DNA of 64,000 nt, from the NCBI GenBank assembly GCA_036505635.1, contig DASXTC010000008.1:56819-120818 (forward strand), in the 5' to 3' direction. The position numbers and the translations under genes are program-made. Below are positions 33,647 to 41,400 of the stretch, piece by piece. The DNA is from DASXTC01 sp036505635 (GTDB lineage: Bacteria > Acidobacteriota > Polarisedimenticolia > JACPZX01 > DASXTC01). How positions within the stretch are numbered: the stretch's first letter is position 1; each line of letters opens with the position of its first letter. A model generated the notes under the pieces. It was not told the DNA's origin, did no database searches, and saw only the letters and a program-made list of their open reading frames with translations.

Positions 33647-34512
33647 CCGCGCAGGGTTGCCCGCCTGCGCGCCCTGTGCCCGGGCGTCTCGCCCGCCTGC
33701 CGCGCGCGGAACCGTTCAGGTCTGACGAGCCGGGTCCTGATGAGGCGGCAATAGGACTCGTCGCGTTCGCAGCCGAGCCACCGCCGTCCGGTCTGCTCGC
33801 AGATCGCGTAGGTGGTTCCGGAACCACCGAACGGATCGATGACGAGGTCCCCCTCGTTGGAGGAGGCCAGCACCAGACGCCGGATCAGCTCCTCGGGCTT
33901 CTGCGTCGGGTGGCAGGTCTTCTCCGCGCTTCCGTTGCAGAGCGTCGGCACCTCGATGACGTCCCTGGGCCGAGCGCCGCGAGGATGGGGCACCCAAACG
34001 GGCCGCGCCCGCGCGGCCGAGCCTCGCCCGTACTGCGACGAGGGAGCCTGAGGGTGCTCAGGATACTTGACGGTGTGTTGATTGTAGGGCACGCGGACGT
34101 CATCCGTGTTGAACACCATCGCGCGTCCTTTGCGCAGGTGCAGGATCGCCTCGTGGGAGCGGCCCCAGTCGTCTCCCAGATTCGCCTTGTTGCGGTAGAA
34201 CCACACCAGCCACCTGAGTGAGGAGAAGCTCGCCCCGACCGCCGCGGCGATGAGCGCCAGCGGCTCGGGGTATCCGCAGATGTAGAGGGTGCCGTCATCG
34301 GCGAGCACGCGGCGTGCCTCGCTCACCCATCGACGAGTCCAGTCGAGGTAGCCGTCCCAGGTCGCGAAGCGATCCCAGTCCGCCTTTCCGATGTTGTAGG
34401 GAGGGTCCGCGATGACGAGCCGCGAGGTTCCGGCGCCGAGCGAGCCGAGCCACTCGAGGGCGTCGGCCCGATGCAGGGCGCCCCGGGTCGTCTTCAGGAA
34501 GGGGGCGGCCAT
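33643..34512 (-). CDS. Orphan DNA methyltransferase, beta-class adenine-N6 type
   Basis: A 289-residue SAM-dependent DNA methyltransferase. Motif IV, ADPPYNIGKADWD (DPPY at 36-39), precedes the central recognition region, and motif I, VIDPFGGSGTTYAI, lies near residue 230; this order defines the beta class, and DPPY favours N6-adenine (N4-cytosine is possible). HPTQKPEELIRRLVLASS is the usual motif X. No restriction gene flanks it. It is translationally coupled to hemH-hemY downstream by a GTGA overlap. Its target sequence is unknown. Confidence 0.86.
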   Translation of the reverse strand: MAAPFLKTTRGALHRADALEWLGSLGAGTSRLVIADPPYNIGKADWDRFATWDGYLDWTRRWVSEARRVLADDGTLYICGYPEPLALIAAAVGASFSSLRWLVWFYRNKANLGDDWGRSHEAILHLRKGRAMVFNTDDVRVPYNQHTVKYPEHPQAPSSQYGRGSAARARPVWVPHPRGARPRDVIEVPTLCNGSAEKTCHPTQKPEELIRRLVLASSNEGDLVIDPFGGSGTTYAICEQTGRRWLGCERDESYCRLIRTRLVRPERFRARQAGETPGHRARRRATLRG

Positions 34513-34519
34513 GATGAAG

Positions 34520-34541
34520 GGGGCCGGCAGGCGCCGGCCCC
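34520..34541. repeat. GC-rich inverted repeat
   Basis: GGGGCCGGC (34520-34528) and GCCGGCCCC (34533-34541) form a perfect 9-bp stem with a 4-base loop just upstream of the methyltransferase start. It could reduce read-through from the small secreted protein gene, but no T tract follows on either strand. Confidence 0.5.
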
Positions 34542-34570
34542 GCTCGATTCCACCGCGGTTGAAAAAGGTC

Positions 34571-34906
34571 TCAGCTCTTCTTCTCTTCGATCTTGCTCAC
34601 CTTGATCGTGTTGCCATCGAGAGTCCCGGTCACCATGACCGGATGGCCGACGTGCTTCGCGGCCTCCTCCTGATTGTCGAGCCCGACCAGCTTCTTGTCG
34701 CCGTCGGTGTAGAGGACCAGCTTGGCCCCGGCATTGTGGCACTTCAGGGCGCACCCCTTGCCCTCGGCGTTGGCGTTTTTCGCTCCGCAGGTCTCGTCGG
34801 TGATCCACCCGGTCCAGTTCGCCGGCTTGGCCTCGTCAGCGGCATAGATCATCGCTCCGGCGAGCACCAGCGCGGCCACGGCGGCCATCGCACCCAGCTT
34901 CTTCAT
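34571..34906 (-). CDS. Small secreted Cys-containing protein, unknown function
   Basis: A 111-residue exported protein. A signal peptide (AMAAVAALVLAGAMIYAA) is followed by NWTGWITDETCGAKN and CALKCHNAGAKLVLYTDGDK, then an OB-like beta region (PVMVTGTLDGNTIKV). The three cysteines and the WxGWITDxxC pattern recur in small secreted proteins of Acidobacteriota-type genomes (from memory, not searched). GAGGAGGG lies at normal spacing before the ATG. It is divergent from the ETF-QO gene. The conserved Cys/His could bind metal or form disulfides. Confidence 0.75.
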   Translation of the reverse strand: MKKLGAMAAVAALVLAGAMIYAADEAKPANWTGWITDETCGAKNANAEGKGCALKCHNAGAKLVLYTDGDKKLVGLDNQEEAAKHVGHPVMVTGTLDGNTIKVSKIEEKKS

Positions 34907-34997
34907 CTGCGCATCCCTCCTCTGCAGTGGCTGTTGGACGTGAGACTCGCGCGCATTCTAGTCTTCGATCCGCCGGGGGGCAAGCCGTGGATGATTC

Positions 34998-35006
34998 TGG
35001 TAGACT
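34998..35006 (+). promoter_or_regulatory. Extended -10 promoter, possible leaderless start of the ETF-QO gene
   Basis: TGGTAGACT fits TG, one base, TAGACT. The hexamer ends 6 bp before the ATG at 35013, and no Shine-Dalgarno is seen there, so a leaderless mRNA is likely if this promoter is used. Confidence 0.4.
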
Positions 35007-35012
35007 TCGCCG

Positions 35013-36680
35013 ATGTCTGAAAGCAGGGAGTCGTTTCCTCTCGACGTGCTCTTCGTGGGTGGGGGGCCGGCCTGCCTGGCGGGCGCGATCCACCTTGCCA
35101 GCCTGGCCGCGAGCCGCAATGCGACGATAGAGATCGGTGTCATCGAGAAGGCGCGCGAGTTCGGCCATCACGGGCTCTCGGGCGCCGTGCTGAACCCCGT
35201 CGCGCTCGAGGAGCTGATCCCCGGCTTCATCGAGAAGGGAGCCCCCCTCGCACGGAAAATAGAGAAGGACGCCTTCTACCTCCTGAACTCCCGTGGGCAT
35301 TTCAAGGTCCCGCACTTCATGATCCCCCCATCCAACGACAACATCGGGTTCCACACGGTCTCGCTGCAACGACTCACACGGTGGATGGCGGAGATCGCCG
35401 AAGGGCTCGGCGTCAACCTCTTCCCCGCCACCACCGGGGTGGAGATCCTCTTCGAAGGAGATCGGGTCGCGGGAGTGCGCACGGGGGACAAGGGGCTGGA
35501 ACGGGGCGGCGGGAGAAAGCCCAACTTCGAGCCCGGGATCGATATCCAGGCCAAGGTGACGGTGTTCGGCGAGGGCCCGTATGGCACGTTGAGCGAGGAC
35601 CTCATCCAGAGGATGCGGCTGCGGGAGGGGCGCAACCCGCAGGTCTACTCCCTCGGAGTCAAGGAGGTCATCAAGGTCGGCAAGACCGTGGGCGAGGGGC
35701 TCGTCTTCCATACGCTCGGATTCCCTCTCCGCAACGACCAGTTCGGCGGCGGGTTCTTCTACGAGATGGACGAGGAGACCTACGCCGTAGGGTTCGTGGC
35801 AAGCCTCTCCTGGAAGGACCCGATGTTCGACTGCCAGGCCGCCCTCCAGGCGCTCAAGAAGCATCCGCTGATCCAGCCCTTTATCAGGGGGGGCGAGGTG
35901 CTGACCTACGGCGCCAAGACGATCCCCGAAGGAGGGTACTGGTCGATCCCCAGGCTCTATGCTCCGGGTGCGCTTCTGGTGGGGGATTCGGCAGGACTCG
36001 TGAACGTGAAGGCGCTCAAGGGGATCCACTACGCGATGAAGTCGGGGATGCTGGCCGCCCAGACGGCATTCGAGGCGCTGCAGCAGGAGGACTTCTCCGA
36101 GAGGACCCTCTCGGCCTACGAGACGAAGCTCAACGATTCCTACGTCATGAAGGACATGTGGGCGGAGCGCAATTTCCGGCTCGGCTTCGAGAAGGGGCTC
36201 TTCCGCGGGCTGGTGGCCACCGGGTTGAACATGGTCACCGGCGGCGGCACGAGGACCAGGAGGAGGCTCGAACCGGACCATCACACCTTTCAGCATGTGT
36301 CGAAGGTCCACCGGGAGATCCCCGAGCCGGCCGGCTACGATCCTTCGACCATCGTCGACAAGCTGACCGACGTCTTCAAGTCGGGGACGATGCACCGGGA
36401 GGATCAGCCATCCCACATCCGGATCCTGGATCCGGACGTCTGCACCGGCCGATGCATCCCCACTTACGGCGACGCGCCTTGCACCCACTTCTGCCCGGCC
36501 AAGGTCTACGAGCTGGTGGACGACTCCGCCGGCCGGAGGATTCAGATCAACTTCAGCAACTGCGTCCATTGCAAGACCTGTGTCATCCTCGACCCCATGG
36601 ATGTCTCCGGTTCGGATCACATCCAGAATATCGACTGGCGCGCGCCGGCCGAGGGGGGCCCGAAGTACCTCAGGCTCTAA
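35013..36680 (+). CDS. Electron-transfer flavoprotein-ubiquinone oxidoreductase
   Basis: A 555-residue membrane-associated FAD and [4Fe-4S] enzyme that passes electrons from reduced ETF to quinone, linking beta-oxidation or amino-acid oxidation to respiration. The FAD motif VLFVGGGPACLAGAIHLA, the HHGLSGAVLNP and GDSAGLVN segments, and the C-terminal ferredoxin-like domain with CTGRC..., CTHFCP and CVHCKTC are all visible. It also carries the quinone-side GGYWSIP loop. ETF genes are not in the window. It agrees with the proline dehydrogenase and polyprenyl synthase in pointing to a quinone-based respiratory chain. Confidence 0.92.
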   Translation: MSESRESFPLDVLFVGGGPACLAGAIHLASLAASRNATIEIGVIEKAREFGHHGLSGAVLNPVALEELIPGFIEKGAPLARKIEKDAFYLLNSRGHFKVPHFMIPPSNDNIGFHTVSLQRLTRWMAEIAEGLGVNLFPATTGVEILFEGDRVAGVRTGDKGLERGGGRKPNFEPGIDIQAKVTVFGEGPYGTLSEDLIQRMRLREGRNPQVYSLGVKEVIKVGKTVGEGLVFHTLGFPLRNDQFGGGFFYEMDEETYAVGFVASLSWKDPMFDCQAALQALKKHPLIQPFIRGGEVLTYGAKTIPEGGYWSIPRLYAPGALLVGDSAGLVNVKALKGIHYAMKSGMLAAQTAFEALQQEDFSERTLSAYETKLNDSYVMKDMWAERNFRLGFEKGLFRGLVATGLNMVTGGGTRTRRRLEPDHHTFQHVSKVHREIPEPAGYDPSTIVDKLTDVFKSGTMHREDQPSHIRILDPDVCTGRCIPTYGDAPCTHFCPAKVYELVDDSAGRRIQINFSNCVHCKTCVILDPMDVSGSDHIQNIDWRAPAEGGPKYLRL

Positions 36681-36748
36681 GAGCCTTTCCCTCCCGACAC
36701 TCCCCGTTGCTGCCTATGTCGCGGCAGCAAACCCGCATTGTTCATTCC

Positions 36749-36777
36749 TTGACTTAACCTATCCCCCTGCCTAGATT
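36749..36777 (+). promoter_or_regulatory. Sigma-70 promoter of the DUF11 cluster
   Basis: TTGACT (36749-36754) and TAGATT (36772-36777) are separated by 17 bp, in a locally AT-rich stretch unlike the surrounding DNA. The first gene of the cluster starts 73 bp downstream with a strong GGGGAGGAG Shine-Dalgarno. Confidence 0.6.
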
Positions 36778-36850
36778 CCGCGCTGTCCCAGGATGGGGCT
36801 GAGTTCGTAATTTATTGATATTAGGCATTTTATGCGCGGGGAGGAGCTGG

Positions 36851-37369
36851 ATGGTGCGGGAATATGGAGGTTGGGTACTGAGTCTCCTGCTGGTCACCGC
36901 GGGATCGACGGCCGGCAGGTCGCCCCTGTCGGAATCAGGAGCGCCGCAGGTCGTCGTGGACGTGACGGCGATGAAGGAGGTCGTTGCGCGTGATGAGGCG
37001 GGGCGCGAGCGCGTCGAGCTGCGCGAGGCCTCGGCGACGGGACCGGGCGACACGCTGGTCTACCGGATCTCCTACACCAACAAGGGGACCTCTCCCGCGC
37101 ATGACGCGAAGGTGACCGATCCCATCCCGGCCGGAACCGTCCTGCTGCCCGGGAGCTGGGAGGCGCCGGGCGCCGACTTCGCAGTCAGCGTGGATGGAGG
37201 CAGGAGCTGGGACTCCTACCCCGTCCGCCACACCGTCAAGCACGCCGACGGCTCAACCTCCCTCGAAGAGGTCGATGCCACCGCCTACACGCACGTCCGC
37301 TGGACAAGCAGGGAATCGCTGGCTCCGGGCACCACGCGCTCGGCCGTCTTCAAGGTCAAGGTCCGCTAG
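36851..37369 (+). CDS. Secreted DUF11-type domain protein (single domain)
   Basis: A 172-residue exported protein. A leader (WVLSLLLVTAGSTAG) precedes one Ig-like DUF11-type unit: GDTLVYRISYTNKGTSPAHDAKVTDPIPAGTVLLPG-style strands ending in a VDATAYTHVRWTSRE segment and LAPGTTRSAVFKVKVR. Such units build stalk or surface proteins. The ATG at 36851 is supported by GGGGAGGAG; upstream codons would spoil the leader. It is the first gene of a three-gene set sharing this fold. Exact role unknown. Confidence 0.75.
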   Translation: MVREYGGWVLSLLLVTAGSTAGRSPLSESGAPQVVVDVTAMKEVVARDEAGRERVELREASATGPGDTLVYRISYTNKGTSPAHDAKVTDPIPAGTVLLPGSWEAPGADFAVSVDGGRSWDSYPVRHTVKHADGSTSLEEVDATAYTHVRWTSRESLAPGTTRSAVFKVKVR

Positions 37370-37405
37370 CCCAGGCTGGCGTTCTCATCAGGAGGTGCAG
37401 GACCC

Positions 37406-38305
37406 ATGAGGAGCATTCTGAGGTGCGCGACGCTCGCGCTAGCGTTCTTCGCCCTGGCCGCGGCCGGCACCGGGCAGGCGCTCGCCGTCGGCACTCCGGC
37501 AGGCACGACCATCTCGAACCAGGCCACGGTCAGCTACGCGGACTCCAATGGCAACCCGCTGGTGACTCTCAGCAACATCGTGACCACCACGGTCAGCCAA
37601 GTGGCCAGCCTGACCGTCGATCCCGACGGCACCTCCGCGGCCGCCCCGGGCGACCTGATCTACTACGCGCATGACGTGACCAATCCCGGCAACGGCAACG
37701 ACACGATCGACGTGGCTGCCGTGAGCAGCAACGGCTGGGCGACAGCCCTCTACGCCGACAACGATTCCAGCGGCACATTCACCGCCGGCGACACGCTGCT
37801 CGCCGACACGGATGGCGACACGGTCGTCGACACCGGCCTGATGAGCGCGAACGCCATCTTCAAAATCCTGGCGCGCGTCACGGTGCCGGCCGGAACCGCC
37901 AGCGGCACGGTCGACACGATGACGGTCACCGGCACCTCGTCGTTCAACCTGGCCATCAGCGACACCGCGACCGACATCACGACAGTCAACGCCCCCGACA
38001 TGAGCGTGGTCAAGTCGGTCCTGCCCGTGGGCTCGCAGCCACCCGGTGCCACACTGACCTACACGGTCGTGGTGACGAACAACGGCTCGGGCAGCGCCAC
38101 CAGCGTGGTCCTGACCGACCCGATCCCGGCCAATACCACCTACGTGGCGGGCAGCATCACGCTCAACGCCGTCTCGAAGACCGACGTGGCCCTTGACGAC
38201 GAGGGGGACTTCAACGTCACGACTGCGGGTGCCGTGACGGTTTCGATCGGATTGCTGGCCCCCGGCGCCAGCGCCACGGTGACGTTCCAGGTGACGATCA
38301 ACTAG
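37406..38305 (+). CDS. Secreted DUF11 repeat protein (two Ig-like units)
   Basis: A 299-residue exported protein, rich in Thr, Ala, Asp and Gly. After a signal peptide ending QALAVG come a first beta-sandwich starting TPAGTTISNQATVSYADSNG (a 'qualified DUF11' opening shared with the next gene), a middle part with Ca-binding-like Asp turns (YADNDSSGTFTAGDTLLADT), and a classic DUF11 unit (PPGATLTYTVVVTNNGSG to ASATVTFQVTIN). A GGAGG precedes the ATG. A strong hairpin follows the gene, so its level may exceed that of the barrel gene downstream. Confidence 0.75.
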   Translation: MRSILRCATLALAFFALAAAGTGQALAVGTPAGTTISNQATVSYADSNGNPLVTLSNIVTTTVSQVASLTVDPDGTSAAAPGDLIYYAHDVTNPGNGNDTIDVAAVSSNGWATALYADNDSSGTFTAGDTLLADTDGDTVVDTGLMSANAIFKILARVTVPAGTASGTVDTMTVTGTSSFNLAISDTATDITTVNAPDMSVVKSVLPVGSQPPGATLTYTVVVTNNGSGSATSVVLTDPIPANTTYVAGSITLNAVSKTDVALDDEGDFNVTTAGAVTVSIGLLAPGASATVTFQVTIN

Positions 38306-38336
38306 CGGCTGGACCGGAACTCCTGTCGTCAAGAGC

Positions 38337-38394
38337 GAGGCAGGAGGCGGTGGGGCTCCCCGCGGGCCCCACCTGCCTCCTGCCTCAAGCCGTT
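38337..38394 (+). terminator. Hairpin between the second and third DUF11-cluster genes
   Basis: A long stem pairs GAGGCAGGAGGC...GTGGGGC (38337-38356) with GCCCCAC...GCCTCCTGCCTC (38366-38386), followed by a short TTTT at 38393-38396. It may act as a partial terminator or mRNA-stabilising structure, lowering expression of the large barrel gene relative to the small repeat proteins. Confidence 0.6.
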
Positions 38395-38452
38395 TTCAGG
38401 GCGCGTGTATCGCGACGTGCCGAAGGGCCGTCAGATGCGGAAGGTACCGACA

Positions 38453-41400
38453 ATGAGCCCGCCCCGATGGTTCTGGGCGATCGTGTTGTCGGGGATGGCC
38501 GGTTCGGTCTGGGCCGCAACGCCGGCCGGGACCGCGATCGTGAACGTCGCCTCCGTGGAATACATCGCCGGTCCCTCGATTCTTCCCACGATCGCGCAGA
38601 GCAACCAGACCGTCACTCTGGTCGCTGCGGCGCAGGCTCTCGCCGTCACCAAGGTCGCCGAGCCGGCCGGTCCCGTGGCTCCCGGCTCGACACTCACCTT
38701 CAGCCTGATCGTCGAGAACCCCGGCGGCGTCAATCTCTCGAGCGTGGTGATCAGCGATCCTCTCGACCCCCTCCTGGGGCCTCCGTTGACGCTCACCACG
38801 GGCTCCGTGCCCAACGACTCTCCTTCAGGAGGCATGATCCCGGTGAACGGCTCCTACATCGCCGCCGGCCGCACGGTGCGCTGGGACGTGCCCGCTCTTC
38901 CAGCGGGGGCGCGATTCACGCTCACGTTCACCACGCAGGTTTCCCCGCTCGCGCCGGAGGACTCGGTGGTGAGAAACCTCACCACACAGGTCAGCGCGCA
39001 GGATCCGGCCGGTACGAACTCCAACGAGGTGCTCGTGCCGGTCGTGACGCCGGCCCTCTCGATCCGGAAGGTGGCAAGCCGCAGCCGCGCCGAGGTGGGG
39101 GAGCCGGTCGGCTTTGCGGTCGATGTCGCGAACGTCAGCCCCACCCTGGACCTCCACGGGCTCGAGGTCAGGGATCTTCTGCCTCCCGGGCTGCGGTACG
39201 TCGAAGGGAGCGCCCGGCTCGACGGCCGCAGGATCCCTGATCCGGAGGGGGGCGCGAGCCGGCGGGAGATGCTCTTCGTCCTCGGGGATCTTCCGCTCGG
39301 CGCGGGGCGGCGCCTCTCGTACATGACGATCCCGGACACGCGCGCGGAAGGAAACGAGGAGGTCAACGTGGCCCGGGCCGAGGCGCTCACTCCGGGCGAC
39401 CATCCGGTGACGGCCGGACCAGCTCAGGCGGCGGTCAGGGTCTCCGGCTCGCTCGTGCCCACCGACTCGGTGGTCGTGGGTCGAGTCTTCGTGGACGACA
39501 ACCACGACGGATTCTTCGAGGAAGGGGAGGTGGGTGTCCCCGCGGCCAGAGTCTACCTCGAGGACGGCACCTTCACGCTGACCGACGTGGCGGGGAAATA
39601 CCACGTCGAAGGAGTCAGACCGGGCCTCCACGTCGTGAAGGTCGATCCCGCGACCCTGCCCGAGGGGCTCATGTCGTTCGGTTCATGGACCCGCTCGGCC
39701 GGTGGGGCAGGGACCCAGTTCGCCGACACAGGGGGGGCCGACCTCTTCAAGGCAAACGTCGCGACGGGAGGGTGGGGAATCGCGGTGTCGCGGTTGCGGG
39801 CGCGCGCGTTGTACCGCCCTCGGGAGCGTGGTGCGCCGCGGGGCCATACGGGCGACGACGAGGAGCTCCAATCGGTGGATCTTCCGCCGGTGCTCGCCTC
39901 GGTCCTCTTTCCACCCGGCAGCGCCGATCTCGTGGGCGCCGCGCGTCCCATCGTGGAGGGCTACGCCGCGCTCGTGCGGGAACGAGGCGGCCGGCTCGTC
40001 TCCGTCGAGGTCGAGCCCGCGTGCTATCCGATCGCCGAGGATCAGCTCATGAGGAAGCGCGCCGACCGGTTCAGCGCCGAGCTCTCGCGGCTGGTGCTGG
40101 CGGCGGCCCCGGCGGATGGGGCGGCGCCGAGGACGGCGTCGGTGAGGGGGCCACAGCCGGGGCTGACGCCCGCGGCCTCGCGGGGAGCGCCATCCGAGCT
40201 TCAGACGCTCGAGGCGAGCGTGAAGGAGATGACTCCCGAGCCGGCGATCCTCACGCCGGCCGAGGGAGACTATCTGCGGGCCGCCAGGGAGGTCGTGGAG
40301 GTGAAGCTCCCCGCCGGCCTCACGCCCCGGCTCAAGGTGAACTCAGATGTGGTCGCGAGCGACCAGATCGCCGTGAGGATGGAGACGAGCCTGACGCAGC
40401 TCGTCTTCTACCGATACATCGGCGTGCCCTTCCACGAAGGCAGGAATTCGGTGGTGCTCGAGGGACTGGACGAGTGGGGCAACGCGCGCGTCTGGATCGA
40501 GCGCATCGTGAGCCGTGTGGGCCCCCCGCGACAGGTGACGGTGCGCTCCGGCGAGGCCGCGCCGAGAGCCGATGCCAGGACACCCATCGAGGCGCGCGTG
40601 GAGGTGCGTGATGGAGAGGGGCTCCCCGTCGTCGACGGCACCCTCGTGACGGTGGAGGTCGATGAAGGGGAGTTCATCGGGACCGACGCGTCGGCCCGAC
40701 AGGAGGGGTTCCAGGCGCCAACGAAGGACGGGGTCGCGACGGTCCACCTGACGCCGTCCGGGTCGGCGGGCAAGCGCACCCTCACGGCGAAGGCCGAGGA
40801 GGCGTCGGGCGAGGCCACCTTTTCCCTCGAGCCGGAGCTCCGCGACTGGATCGTGGCCGGCGTCGGAGAGGGGACCATCGGTGAGAGCGCGGCCCCGGAT
40901 GGCAGGCTGGCCCTCTTCGCGCGGGGCAGGCTGTTCGGCTCCTCGCTGATGACCATGTCCTACGACTCGAGCCGTGAGAGGGACCGGGACCGGATCTTCC
41001 GCGCGCTGGCGCCCGATCGGTTCTTCCCGATCTACGGCGACAGCAGCACGCAGGGATACGCGGTGGAGGGACAGGGGAAGTTCTCTCTGCGCCTCGATCA
41101 GCCCCGTTCGTCCTTCGCCCTCGGTGACTTCTCCACGGGGCTGACGGCCGGAGAGTTGACCCGGTATGACCGCTCCCTCACGGGGGGATCGGGCCGCCTC
41201 GAGATGAAGGGGTTCTCGCTCCAATCGTTCGGCGCCACGACGCCCCAGACGCAGGCGCGCGACGAGCTGCCGGGCGCGGGGATCTCGGGCCCCTACAGGC
41301 TCACGCGGCGGCCCCTGGTGATCAACAGCGAGCGTCTGATGATCGAGACCCGCGATCGCTTCCATCCCGAGCGGGTCCTTTCCTCCAGAGTCGTGAACCG

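Noticed and set aside
32702..34512. Restriction-modification system
   Set aside because: Only a methyltransferase is present; flanking genes are heme synthesis and a small secreted protein.
34520..34541. Intrinsic terminator for the small secreted protein gene
   Set aside because: The stem is perfect, but neither strand has a T tract after it, so it is listed only as an inverted repeat.
39895..40090. Independent OmpA-family gene
   Set aside because: The OmpA-like segment is inside one continuous frame with flanking domains and no start site of its own.
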